From positions 1-36,052 of the forward strand of contig JADGOV010000020.1 in NCBI GenBank assembly GCA_017882785.1: a DNA stretch of 36,052 nucleotides. The letters are read 5' to 3'. The notes under the pieces were generated by a model, which made no database searches, was not told where the DNA came from, and saw only the letters and a program-made list of their open reading frames with translations. A program made the position numbers and the translations under genes. The DNA comes from Frankiaceae bacterium (GTDB lineage Bacteria; Actinomycetota; Actinomycetes; JADGOV01). Position 1 is the first letter of the stretch, and every line of letters begins with the position of its first letter. Below are positions 24,263-32,693 of the stretch, in pieces.

Positions 24263-25329
24263 CATCCCTGCCCGCCGCCGCCCGCCACGTTCGCATCGGC
24301 GGCCGAGACGTCGGGCCGGCGTACCCACCGTTTGTGGTCGCCGAGCTGTCCGGAAACCACAACGGGGACCTGGGTACGGCCAGGGACCTCGTGCGGGCGG
24401 CCGCTGCGGCCGGAGCCGACGCGATGAAGTTGCAGACGTTCACCGCAGACACGATCACGGTGGACGTCGATCTGCCGGCCTTTCGGATCTCCGCCGAACA
24501 CGAGCTCTGGGGCGGCGCCAACCTCTACCAGCTCTACGACCGGGCACATACCCCCTGGGAGTGGCACGAGCCGCTGTTCGCCCTCGCCCGCGAGTTGGGG
24601 TTGCTCGCGTTCTCCGCACCGTTCGACCCCACGGCAGTCGCCTTCCTGGAAGGCCTCGATGTGCCCTGCCACAAGATCGCCTCCTCCGAGATCACCGACC
24701 TGCCCTTGGTCCGAGAGGCGGCCGCGACCGGCAAACCTGTCATCATCTCGACCGGGATGGCCACCGTCGGCGAGATCGACGCGGCAGTCCGGGCGGCCCG
24801 CGAGACCGGGAACGACGACATCGTCGTGCTGTCCTGCACGGTGTCCTATCCGGCCTCGCCGGCGGACTCCCATCTGCGCCGGATCCCCCTGCTCGCCGAC
24901 ACCTTCGACGCTGTCGTCGGACTCTCCGACCACACGCCCGGCATCGGTGCCGCGCTCGCCGCGGTTGCGCTGGGCGCAGCGGTCATCGAGAAGCACCTGG
25001 TGCTCTCCCGCGACACCGACGGCGTCGACGCGGCGTTCTCCCTCGAGCCCGCCGAACTGGCCGCCCTGGTCCGCGAGTCGCGGATCGGGTGGCAGGCACT
25101 CGGGGAGCCCAGGATCGGGCCGACGGAGAGCGAGGTGGAGGGGCTCCGATTCCGGCGCTCCCTGTACGTGGTCGCCGACGCGCGCGCGGGAGAGATGGTC
25201 ACCCGGGACAACGTGCGCTCGATCCGGCCGGCCGGTGGCCTGCCGCCCGACGCCATCGAGGTGGTACTCGGCCGGCACTTCCGCCGGGAAGCGGCCAAGG
25301 GCACGCCGCTGACCTGGGATCTGGTGTGA
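24259..25329 (+). CDS. pseI: Pseudaminic acid synthase
   Basis: 356 residues, NeuB family with TIM barrel and C-terminal antifreeze-like SAF domain. It condenses the 2,4-diacetamido-trideoxy-L-altrose with phosphoenolpyruvate to make pseudaminic acid. Signatures: VAELSGNHNGDLGTARDLV, MKLQTFTADTITVD, HTPWEWHEPLFALA (typical of PseI rather than NeuB or LegI), KIASSEITDLPLVREAA, ISTGMATVGEID, YPASPADSHLRRIP, GLSDHTPG and EKHLVLSRDTDGVD. The SAF domain runs from FRRSLYVVADARAG to the end (RHFRREAAKGTPLTWD). GTG start overlaps the pseH stop. All metal and PEP residues of the barrel appear intact. Confidence 0.93.
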   Translation: MTSLPAAARHVRIGGRDVGPAYPPFVVAELSGNHNGDLGTARDLVRAAAAAGADAMKLQTFTADTITVDVDLPAFRISAEHELWGGANLYQLYDRAHTPWEWHEPLFALARELGLLAFSAPFDPTAVAFLEGLDVPCHKIASSEITDLPLVREAAATGKPVIISTGMATVGEIDAAVRAARETGNDDIVVLSCTVSYPASPADSHLRRIPLLADTFDAVVGLSDHTPGIGAALAAVALGAAVIEKHLVLSRDTDGVDAAFSLEPAELAALVRESRIGWQALGEPRIGPTESEVEGLRFRRSLYVVADARAGEMVTRDNVRSIRPAGGLPPDAIEVVLGRHFRREAAKGTPLTWDLV

Positions 25330-25488
25330 TCCGCAGCGGGCAGCCCCGCGGGCTCGACGTTTCGCAGGGCATACGCTGCCTCTACTGAGGGCCCGACCAG
25401 CCTCGGGTCACTGACCGGCGGACCCCGATCGGGCCCGACGGCCCCGCCCTCGTTCAGAACTGGTCGACCGTTCCACTTCAACTCGACA

Positions 25489-26739
25489 ATGTGGGGCGGC
25501 CCGGGAATGGTGAAACCAGGCAGGAACCGGTCGCCACTGTTGTCGCACTGCCCTCCGGCAGGCCTGGCCGCCACGACGGGGACGACGGGCCCCGGCACCA
25601 CGCTCACCCGGGCACCCCAGCCGGCGCCGCGGGACGCCGTCCCCAGCTACTGCACAGTGGACGTGGCAGCCGGGGCCAACTGGGCGCTGCGGGATAGTGA
25701 TGGTCCGCCGGTACGGCTGAAATCTGTCGTCGTGCACGTACCGGCCTGCCCCCGCGGCTACCACGGCCAGCACCGGGTCAAAGTACGGATCGGCGGTTCC
25801 GGCTTCCCTCTTGTCATAGCCCACGGTTACACCTCCCACAGCCGCGTCTACCTCCTCGTGCTGGGCCTGTTGGCCCGCTGGTTCAAAGTCATCGCCATCG
25901 ACCTCGCCGGCCACGGGGGCACAGCGGCCCTGCCCCGCCGACAGCAACGGACAGCCGCCTACGCCGACCTGCTGCTGTGCACCATGGATCATCTTGGCAT
26001 CGAGAAGGCGGTGATGGTCGGTCACTCACTGGGCGGACGCGTCGCCGCCGAAGCGGTCAGTATGCAGCCCACCAAGGCGGCCGCGTTGCTACTCGCCAAT
26101 CCCACCACCGGGTCCTTCTGGGACCAGCGGGTGCACCGACTCCGTCGCCACCCCGGCGCTGTGTTCCCACTCATCGGACGGCTCCTCAACGACACCACCC
26201 ACCTGGTGATGAACATCGACACGACCGACCAGTCCGCAACCCTGCTGCGTCTGGGCCGGGAGATGTTCCTCTCCCACGTTCGGGCGCCGTGGCGGCTGGC
26301 GCCGGCCGGCCTGGCGATGCTGACCGCCGCACCCAGCGGGCCGATCCTGGCGAAGGTCGGCCAGGCTGGCGTGCAGACGGTGGTCATCTGGGGGGAAGCG
26401 GATCCGGTTGTCACACGGGCCGACGCCCGGAGCACCGCCGACCTCACAAGGGGCGAGCTGATCGTCGTGCAGGACTCCGGCCATTCCTGGCCGCTGGCCG
26501 ACCGACGGACCCTGCCGGACATCGTCCGTAGTGAACTGGGGGGACATCTCGGTCAGGCGCTGGATGACTGCCTGGGCACCTTCGGCCTCGACGCCGCCAC
26601 CGCCGGCAAGAACGCAGCGGAGACGGTGTGTTACCGCCGCAACTCACTGGCCGTTCGCCTCACACCACCTTTCGCGTACTGGCAGGGGCACCGTCAAAGC
26701 AGCCATCCATTGGTCCTCTGGCAGCGGCACCCGCACTGA
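25489..26739 (+). CDS. Alpha/beta hydrolase in the glycan island
   Basis: Up to 416 residues. The hydrolase domain starts near HRVKVRIGGSGFPLVIAHG and includes DLAGHGGTAALP, the nucleophile elbow GHSLGG (about 178–183, S180), acid in WGEADPV and histidine in DSGHSWPL. Cap helices between contain many small-residue segments. The first 90 residues (proline, glycine and threonine-rich) are not recognised; the real start could be GTG 25660 or GTG 25732, since no ribosome-binding site is convincing at any of them. It lies 160 bp after pseI on the same strand and converges with the 311-residue protein. It might remove or transfer an acyl group from a modified sugar, but this is inferred only from context. 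Confidence 0.72.
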   Translation: MWGGPGMVKPGRNRSPLLSHCPPAGLAATTGTTGPGTTLTRAPQPAPRDAVPSYCTVDVAAGANWALRDSDGPPVRLKSVVVHVPACPRGYHGQHRVKVRIGGSGFPLVIAHGYTSHSRVYLLVLGLLARWFKVIAIDLAGHGGTAALPRRQQRTAAYADLLLCTMDHLGIEKAVMVGHSLGGRVAAEAVSMQPTKAAALLLANPTTGSFWDQRVHRLRRHPGAVFPLIGRLLNDTTHLVMNIDTTDQSATLLRLGREMFLSHVRAPWRLAPAGLAMLTAAPSGPILAKVGQAGVQTVVIWGEADPVVTRADARSTADLTRGELIVVQDSGHSWPLADRRTLPDIVRSELGGHLGQALDDCLGTFGLDAATAGKNAAETVCYRRNSLAVRLTPPFAYWQGHRQSSHPLVLWQRHPH

Positions 26740-26766
26740 CGTCGGGGTGACTTGGCGTCCCGCCGG

Positions 26767-27702
26767 TCACCGGCGCATCTCCTCATCGGCGAGCTCTGCT
26801 GGTCCGGACACGTCGTCCGCGTCGGTGGACAGGTCGCCCTCCGTGCGCAGCGGGGTGCCCGGACCCGCTGTGTAGCGGCGGGCATGCGTCCACCCGAAGG
26901 CCTGCCGGATCTCCAGCGGTGTCAGCTCGGCGCCGATGCCGAGTTCCACCCGAGCGATCTCCGCGGCTTCTGCCACCGGCGCGGCGACCTGGTGCAGCAC
27001 CGGCCAGAGCCGGCCCAGCCGATCGTTGCCACCGAAGACCGGATCCTCGGCATGAAGCAGCATCGGGTCTCCGTACACACCGACCTCGCACCCCACGGAG
27101 GCACCGTAGAAGATCGCGCTGCTCAGCCGGTTGGACACCACCCGCCGGTGCGCCCGCAACTCCGCCAACTGCTTGTAGAGGAACAGGGTGTCGGTGCCTC
27201 TCCAGTTCAGTCCGCGGTAACCGTGCGAGATCACCCGGAACCCGGCCCGCTCGTACTCCCGGCGCACGACGTCGTCCTCGTACTCGTTCCAGTACAGGCA
27301 GATGGTGACCGGGCCCGGTTCGGTGGCGCGGATCTCGGCCACGAAGCTGTCGTGGCTGCCGACGATGTCCTGACCCTCCCAGCCGTGGAAGGGGTAGACG
27401 AGGGTGCCTTCCCGCGGCTGGGGCTGCCGGGCCCAGTTCTGCTGCTCCTCCAGGAGCAGCAGGTAGGCCCACGGCGAGCCGACCACCTGATAGTCGCGCC
27501 GGCCCATCGCCCACCCCCGCCGACGGGGGGCGTCTGACCAGACGAACTTGGGAAACCCGGGTGCGAACTTCGTGCCCACCGCGTATCCGTCGACGACGTT
27601 CCAGCCGTGCTGCAGATAGCCCCAGATCCTGGGCACTTCGGCCAACTCGGCATAGCGAGCCAGAATGTGCGCGTGGCCGTAGAAATGATTGGCATGGTGC
27701 AT
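26767..27702 (-). CDS. Unrecognised transferase-like protein coupled to pseBC
   Basis: 311 residues from ATG 27702, 19 bp after the pseC stop. N-terminus MHHANHFYGHAHILARYAEL, then IWGYLQHGWNVVDG, WSDAPRRRGWAMGRRDY and FHGWEGQDIV. The C-terminal half looks like a GT-B nucleotide-sugar domain: VTICLYWNEYEDD, FRVISHGYRG, and SNRLSSAIFYGASVGCEVGVYGDP followed by HAED. The pattern of a strand plus S-x-R-x3-A-x-x-Y-G is what I would expect for a transferase acting on a glycan. It has no signal peptide or membrane segment. No name can be given; as the third gene of the pseB–pseC unit, a role in assembling or transferring pseudaminic acid is likely. Confidence 0.78.
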   Translation of the reverse strand: MHHANHFYGHAHILARYAELAEVPRIWGYLQHGWNVVDGYAVGTKFAPGFPKFVWSDAPRRRGWAMGRRDYQVVGSPWAYLLLLEEQQNWARQPQPREGTLVYPFHGWEGQDIVGSHDSFVAEIRATEPGPVTICLYWNEYEDDVVRREYERAGFRVISHGYRGLNWRGTDTLFLYKQLAELRAHRRVVSNRLSSAIFYGASVGCEVGVYGDPMLLHAEDPVFGGNDRLGRLWPVLHQVAAPVAEAAEIARVELGIGAELTPLEIRQAFGWTHARRYTAGPGTPLRTEGDLSTDADDVSGPAELADEEMRR

Positions 27703-27721
27703 GGCGGTCGTCTCCGTACGT

Positions 27722-28858
27722 TCAGTGGCCGATGACACGCCGGAGGGCGTCGATGACGCGGTCCTGCTCGGCGTCGGCCAGGTCCACGAACAGCGGCAGC
27801 GAGATCTCCTCCGCGTAATACCGCTCGGCGTTGGGACACAGCCCACGTCGATAGCCGAGGTCTTCGAAAACCGGGTGCCAGTACACCGGGAGGTAGTTGA
27901 CCTGCACGCCGATACCGGCGGCCCGCATGTGGTGGAAGACCTCCCGGCGACGCCCGCCCAGCACCCGCAGCGGGTACAGATGCCAGGTGGGGTCGACGTA
28001 GGGCCGGCGCGCGGGGATCCGCACGCCGGGCAGGTCGGCGAGTCCGGCGTCGTACCGGGCGACGATCTCGGCCCGCCGACGCTTGAAGGCCGTCATCCGG
28101 GCCAGCTGACTGAGCCCCAACGCGCACAGCACGTCGGGCAGTCGGTAGTTCAACCCGAACTCGTGCACCTCCTGATGCCAGGGGCCCTCGTCCGGATACC
28201 GCAGGTCCGCCCTGTCCCGCACGAGCCCGATGTTGTGGAAGCGGGCGGCGCGGACGCCGAGGTTCGGATCGGTGCTCAGCACCGCGCCGCCCTCCGCGGT
28301 GGTGAGATTCTTCGTCGGAAAGAAAGAGAACGTCGTCAGGTCGGCCAACGTGCCGACAGTGCGCCCGTGATACGTCGAGCCGATGGAGTGCGCCGCGTCC
28401 TCGAGCAGGAGCGCGTCGACGCGCTGGGCCACCGCGTGCAGGGCGTCCATCTCCGCCGGGTGCCCGGCGTAGTCCACGGCGGCCACGACCCGCGTCGTCT
28501 CGGTGAGGACGGCCCCGACCGCGTCCGCGTCGAGGTTCCCGGTGTCCTCCTCCACGTCGGCGAAGATGACCCGCGCACCGTGCAGCGCGGCGCTGGAGGC
28601 GGTCGCCACGAACGTGAGCGGCGAGGTCACCACGTCCCGGCCGGGCCCGACGCCGGCCGCGGCGTAGGCGACGTGCAGCGCGGCGGTGCCGCTGGTCACT
28701 GTCACGGCGCTCCGCGCCCCGGTGAAGGCCCGCAACCGCTCCTCGAAAGCGGTGACCGCCGGCCCGGTGGTCAACCAGTCACCCCGCAGCACGTCATTCA
28801 CCGCCGCGATGTCGTCAGCGTTGATGGACTGGCGGCCGTAGGGCAGGACCCCGCTCAC
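27722..28858 (-). CDS. pseC: UDP-4-amino-4,6-dideoxy-AltNAc aminotransferase
   Basis: 378 residues, DegT/DnrJ/EryC1 PLP aminotransferase family. Step two of the pathway: it transfers an amino group to C4 of the PseB product. GTG 28858 overlaps the pseB stop as GTGA. Motifs: YGRQSINADDIAAV at the N-terminus, TSGTAALHVAY (phosphate-binding), DYAGHPAEMDAL, LLEDAAHSIGS, and the PLP lysine K183 in FSFFPTKNLTTAEGG, the same position as in H. pylori PseC as I recall it. C-terminal GIGVQVNYLPVYWHP and ISLPLFVDL are typical. Active-site residues look intact, so the enzyme should be functional. Confidence 0.93.
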   Translation of the reverse strand: MSGVLPYGRQSINADDIAAVNDVLRGDWLTTGPAVTAFEERLRAFTGARSAVTVTSGTAALHVAYAAAGVGPGRDVVTSPLTFVATASSAALHGARVIFADVEEDTGNLDADAVGAVLTETTRVVAAVDYAGHPAEMDALHAVAQRVDALLLEDAAHSIGSTYHGRTVGTLADLTTFSFFPTKNLTTAEGGAVLSTDPNLGVRAARFHNIGLVRDRADLRYPDEGPWHQEVHEFGLNYRLPDVLCALGLSQLARMTAFKRRRAEIVARYDAGLADLPGVRIPARRPYVDPTWHLYPLRVLGGRRREVFHHMRAAGIGVQVNYLPVYWHPVFEDLGYRRGLCPNAERYYAEEISLPLFVDLADAEQDRVIDALRRVIGH

Positions 28859-29838
28859 GCGAAGCGCGCGACCATGTCCCGCATCTCCTCCACACTCAGC
28901 CATTGGTCGTTGGTGTCCGAGCGGTAGGCGAAGCCGGCCGGCACCGGCTTACCGCCCTCCGGCGGCACGTATCCCCACTCGGCGATGGTCGGTTGGACGA
29001 CATACCGATCGTCCAGCCGCAGGGTCCGCCGGGCGTCGTCGATCGCGATCATCTCCTCGTGCAGCTTCTCGCCGGGGCGGATGCCGATCTCATGCACGGC
29101 GGCGCCCGGCGCGACCGCCTCCGCCAGATCCACGATCTTGATGCTGGGGATGCGGGGCACGTAAAGTTCACCGCCGACCATGAGGTCGAAGGATCGGACC
29201 ACGAACTCCACCGCCTGCGGCAGGGTGATCCAGAACCTGGTCATCTCCAGGTCGGTGATCGGCAGTGACTGCCCGGTTGCGGCGAGGTTCCGGAAGAACG
29301 GGATCACTGAGCCGCGGCTGCCCATGACGTTGCCGTACCGGACGACGGCGAAGCGCGAGACATGTCCGGCCGCGTAGTGGTTCGCCGAAATGAACAACTT
29401 GTCCGCGGCAAGTTTCGTCGCGCCGTAGAGGTTGATGGGGCTGGAGGCTTTGTCGGTGGACAGGGCGACGACCTTCTTCACCCCCGCGTCAATGGCCGCC
29501 TCCACCACGTGCTGGGAACCAATTATGTTGGTCTGCACGTATTCAAAGGGATTATACTCCGCGGTGTCCACCTGTTTGAGCGCTGCGGCGTGCACCACAT
29601 AGTCGACACGGTGCATCGCGCGGGTGAGCCGCCCCCGGTCCCGCACGTCGCCGATGAACCAGCGCAGCCGACGGTCGTCGTCGAAGAGCGCGCGGACCTC
29701 GTACTGCTTGTACTCGTCCCGGGAGAAGATGACCAGGCGTGCCGGATCCAGATTGTCCAGGGCGTAGCGGATAAACGCCTTGCCGAAGGAACCGGTGGCC
29801 CCGGTGACGAGAATGGAGGCGCCGGAAAGGGTCGACAT
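28855..29838 (-). CDS. pseB: UDP-GlcNAc 4,6-dehydratase (inverting)
   Basis: 327 residues. First enzyme of the pathway; converts UDP-GlcNAc to the C5-inverted 4-keto-6-deoxy sugar using bound NADP. NAD(P) loop TGATGSFGKAF (12–22), VFIxRDEYKQYE-type region RDEYKQYEVR (40–49), catalytic Asp129/Lys130 in STDKAS and Tyr138 in NLYGATK, with spacing matching PseB. The ATG at 29838 is preceded by CAAGGA. Locally the gene uses AT-rich codons (around 29530–29575: Asn AAT, Ile ATA/ATT, Phe TTT), unlike its neighbours, hinting at more recent acquisition. It is divergent from the cytidylyltransferase gene, separated by 81 bp. Confidence 0.94.
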   Translation of the reverse strand: MSTLSGASILVTGATGSFGKAFIRYALDNLDPARLVIFSRDEYKQYEVRALFDDDRRLRWFIGDVRDRGRLTRAMHRVDYVVHAAALKQVDTAEYNPFEYVQTNIIGSQHVVEAAIDAGVKKVVALSTDKASSPINLYGATKLAADKLFISANHYAAGHVSRFAVVRYGNVMGSRGSVIPFFRNLAATGQSLPITDLEMTRFWITLPQAVEFVVRSFDLMVGGELYVPRIPSIKIVDLAEAVAPGAAVHEIGIRPGEKLHEEMIAIDDARRTLRLDDRYVVQPTIAEWGYVPPEGGKPVPAGFAYRSDTNDQWLSVEEMRDMVARFA

Positions 29839-29919
29839 CGTCAAAGAAGTCCTTGCTGCCGCGGTAACAACTGGCCACCCGGCGCACCTCGCCGGATACG
29901 AGTATGGGATACAGGACCG

Positions 29920-30705
29920 GTGCCGGGAAACACTCACTCTACTCATCGGGCAACCAGCACGGCCGTTGTCGCCGTTGTCCAGGCCCGGATGTCCTCAGCC
30001 AGGCTGCCGGGGAAGGTCCTCCGACCGCTGGCCGGTCGGTCGGTCCTCGGTTGGGTGCTGCGGGCGGCGCAGGCCGCCGACCAGATCGACGAGGTGGTGG
30101 TCGCCACCAGCGTCGACCCACACGACGATCAGGTGGCCGTGGAAGCGGCGCGAGTGCCCGGCGTCCAGGTGTACCGCGGGCCGCTGGATGACGTACTCAG
30201 CCGTTTCGTCGGCGCTGTTGCCGGCCTGGAACACGACGGCACGCAGGTCGGCGCGGTCGTGCGGCTGACCGCGGACTGTCCGCTGCTCGACCCCGAGGTG
30301 ATCAACCTCCTCGTACGCACCTGGCGGGCCTCGCCGACGTTGGATCACCTGAGCACCACCAACCCGCGGTGCCTGCCCCGCGGTCTCGACGTTGAGATCG
30401 TGTCCTGGCCCGCCTTGCTCGACGTCTCCACCTACGCCGACGGGCCGGATCGGGTGCACGTCACCTCGGCCGTCTACCGGCAACCACAGCGCTACGACGT
30501 GGCCGGGATGTGCCTGCACCCGCACGCGGCCGACCTGCGGGTCACCCTGGACACGCCCGAGGACGCCGCGTTGTTGGACGGGCTGGTGCCGCTGCTCGAC
30601 TCCACGCCACCCCGGTGGCGCGACGTGGTCGAGGTGCTCCGCAGTCGATCCGATCTCGTGGCCCTGAACGGGCAGGTGCGGCAGAAGGACTGGAGTGAGG
30701 GCTGA
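29920..30705 (+). CDS. pseF: SpsF-type cytidylyltransferase (CMP-pseudaminic acid synthetase role)
   Basis: 261 residues from GTG 29920. Nucleotidyltransferase of the SpsF/CMP-sugar type: VVAVVQARMSSARLPGKVL (17–35) with the CTP-binding R/S/RLPGK motif, LGWVLRAAQ, VVVATSVDP, VYRGPLDDVLSRFVGA, VRLTADCPLLDPEVIN, GLDVEIVSW and DLRVTLDTPEDAALL. This is the SpsF family (COG1861 type) rather than the canonical PseF/NeuA-like family (COG1083 type), but it is positioned between pseB and pseG and would activate pseudaminic acid to CMP-Pse. Symbol assigned by role and context, not by close similarity to Campylobacter PseF. It overlaps pseG by 11 nt. Confidence 0.84.
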   Translation: MPGNTHSTHRATSTAVVAVVQARMSSARLPGKVLRPLAGRSVLGWVLRAAQAADQIDEVVVATSVDPHDDQVAVEAARVPGVQVYRGPLDDVLSRFVGAVAGLEHDGTQVGAVVRLTADCPLLDPEVINLLVRTWRASPTLDHLSTTNPRCLPRGLDVEIVSWPALLDVSTYADGPDRVHVTSAVYRQPQRYDVAGMCLHPHAADLRVTLDTPEDAALLDGLVPLLDSTPPRWRDVVEVLRSRSDLVALNGQVRQKDWSEG

Positions 30706-31786
30706 CCGTGCCGGCGGCCGCAGCGGCCTCCGGGTGGGGATGCGCTGCGACGCGGGAACCCAGATCGGGGTCGGCCACCTCATCCGCTGTGTCGCACTTG
30801 CCGAGGAGCTGGTATCGCGCGGCGTGGATGTGGTCTTCCTCGGTGATCTCGGCGGGATGGCCTGGGCGTTGCGCCAGCTCTCGTCCCGCGGTCTGCCGTT
30901 GCTGCCGGCTCCGGCCGAGCCGGAGGCACTGCTCGACCTGGTCCGTCGCCGGCACCTGCGGGCCGTTGTCCTGGACGGCTACTCCCTCCCCGCGCACTCC
31001 GGAGCTGCCTTGCGCGCCGGGGGCCTACGGGTGCTGGCCGTCGTCGACGGGTCGTTCGGCCTGGACCAGGAGGCGGACCTCTACCTTGATCAGAACCCGG
31101 GTGCCGCCGATCGGCTGCAGACGTTCCCCCGGGCCGCTTCGCCGGACGGTGGCGCCCAGGCACTCGCCGGTCTGCGCTTCGCGTTGCTGCGCGACCTGGT
31201 CCGCGAGCGCCGCCCACCCAGCGCGCCGCCGCCGCGGCAGCAGCCGGCGGTGCCCTCGGTACTGGCCGTCTTCGGCGGCACCGACCCCCACGGCGCGGCG
31301 GCCCAGGTGGTGCCGCTGCTGCTGGCCACTGGCCGTCCGTTGACCGTGACGGTCGTGGCAGGCCGCCCGGAGACGGCGGCGACGCTGAGCGGGTTGCCCA
31401 CCGCGGAGTCCCAGCGGATCACTGTGAGCCCACCCCTGGACGACCTGCCGGCCGCGGCCCGCGTCGCCGACCTCGTCGTCACCGCCGCCGGCTCCTCGGT
31501 CTGGGAGTTGCTCTGTCTGGGTACGCCGACCGCGGTGGTCTGCGTCACCGACAACCAGGAGGTCGGCTACCGCCACGTCATCGCGCAGCGACTCGCAGCT
31601 CCGGTGGGAGTGCTCGGCGAGCTTCGTGCGCTCGACCCAGGCGCCCGACGGGCGGCGGTGCGGGTCCTGGACGGCCTTCTGAGCGATCCCTCCGCGCGCG
31701 CCGAACTCGCTGCCCGGGGGTGGGCGCAGGTCGACGGCCGAGGCCGGGAGCGGGTGTCCGATGCGCTGCTCGCCGGCCTCGAATAG
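30695..31786 (+). CDS. pseG: UDP-2,4-diacetamido-2,4,6-trideoxy-L-altropyranose hydrolase
   Basis: 363 residues, GT-B-like fold with hydrolase function. It removes UDP to release the free sugar for PseI. N-terminal RCDAGTQIGVGHLIRC with the catalytic histidine (H28), LGDLGGMAWAL, VLDGYSL, VVDGSFGLDQEADLYLDQN, GLRFALLRDL, VFGGTDPHGAA, and the nucleotide-binding C-terminal AGSSVWELLCLGTPT and DNQEVGYRHVIA. The GTG at 30695 overlaps the end of the cytidylyltransferase gene by 11 nt, so the pair is co-translated. This completes the six pathway steps in the window. Length is close to family members, slightly long at the C-terminus. Confidence 0.93.
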   Translation: MRADRAGGRSGLRVGMRCDAGTQIGVGHLIRCVALAEELVSRGVDVVFLGDLGGMAWALRQLSSRGLPLLPAPAEPEALLDLVRRRHLRAVVLDGYSLPAHSGAALRAGGLRVLAVVDGSFGLDQEADLYLDQNPGAADRLQTFPRAASPDGGAQALAGLRFALLRDLVRERRPPSAPPPRQQPAVPSVLAVFGGTDPHGAAAQVVPLLLATGRPLTVTVVAGRPETAATLSGLPTAESQRITVSPPLDDLPAAARVADLVVTAAGSSVWELLCLGTPTAVVCVTDNQEVGYRHVIAQRLAAPVGVLGELRALDPGARRAAVRVLDGLLSDPSARAELAARGWAQVDGRGRERVSDALLAGLE

Positions 31787-31804
31787 CGACCCGGCGTCGG
31801 TATC

Positions 31805-32650
31805 GTGCTGATCCTGCTGGTCGTCGGGGGTCTGTTCACCTCGACCGAGCTGGCGCTGGTGTCGCTTCGGGTCGGCCAGCTCAAGGCCATCGCCGAGCGG
31901 GCGGGCGCGGCCGGCGGGTCGCGAAGCTGGCCGGAGAACCCACCCGCTACCTGGCCGCGGTACAGATCGGCTCGATCGTGGCCGGCTTCTTCGCCGCGGC
32001 CTACGGCTCGGCCACCCTGGCCCACCCCTGGCCCGGCTGTTCGAGGGCTGGGGTGTCGCGGATGATCCGGCGGCGGAGGGGCTGGCGGTCATCGTCGTCA
32101 CCTTGCTCGTCACCTACGTGGCACTCGTACTCAGCGAGCTGACGCCCCGTCGCTACGCGATGCAGCACGCAGGTGGGGTGGCCATGCTGCTGGGTCCGCT
32201 ACTCGACCGCCTCGCCACGCTGTTCCGGCCGCTGATCTGGTTGTTGTCGACGTCGACGAACCTCGTCCTGCGCTTACTGCGCGCCGACCCGACGGCGTCC
32301 GGCGACCAGATCAGCGGCGATGAACTCCGCGAGCTCGTCATGTCCCACGAGGGCCTGAGCGATCAGGAGCGGCGCATCGTCCGTGACGTCTTCGCCGCCG
32401 GCAACCGCCACATTCGGGAGGCGATGCGCCCGCGCACCGACGTCGACTTCCTCGACGCCGTACTCCCGGTGTCGCACGCCGCTCGGCTGGCCTGGGAGCA
32501 CACCCATACCCGGTACCCGTGGCCTCGTGTCACCCAGCTCGGCAGGATGCCGACGGTCGGCGACTCGGTCGAGGTCGCGGAGCACCGGCTCGCCGTCGTG
32601 GCGATCGAGGGCTGGCGGGTGGACCGCCTGCTCGTGACGCCAGTGGAGCC
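31805..32650 (+). pseudogene. Degraded CNNM/CorC (HlyC-type) membrane protein
   Basis: Homology to the CNNM–CBS–CorC family is split over three frames. Frame A: ILLVVGGLFTSTELALVSLR (from 31805) breaks near 31910. Frame B: VAKLAGEPTRYLAAVQIGS and GFFAAAYGSATLA, ends near 32030. Frame C: LVTYVALVLSELTPRRYAM, FRPLIWLLSTSTNLVLRLL, LVMSHEGLSDQERRIV, then AWEHTHTRYP jumps to VTQLGRMPTVGDSVEV of the CorC C-terminal domain, so both CBS domains and their linkers are missing. The N-terminus also lacks its usual lead-in, right after the pseG stop. At least two frameshifts plus a deletion mean this is non-functional. The intact family exports or senses Mg2+/Co2+. Confidence 0.85.
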
Positions 32651-32693
32651 GCCGGGTGGGCCGCCGGGCGCCGGCGTGATCCGGGCCCCTTCC

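Noticed and set aside
25408-26025. Reverse-strand frame opposite the start of the island hydrolase
   Set aside because: Contains some protein-like segments, but its codon-position pattern is poorer than the forward frame, which continues into a clear hydrolase.
23753-31786. Legionaminic or sialic acid pathway instead of pseudaminic
   Set aside because: The inverting dehydratase pattern (TDKA...YGATK), the PseC lysine context, the PseG GVGHLIR motif and the HTPWEWH segment of the synthase all point to pseudaminic acid; no NeuC/LegG-type epimerase is present.
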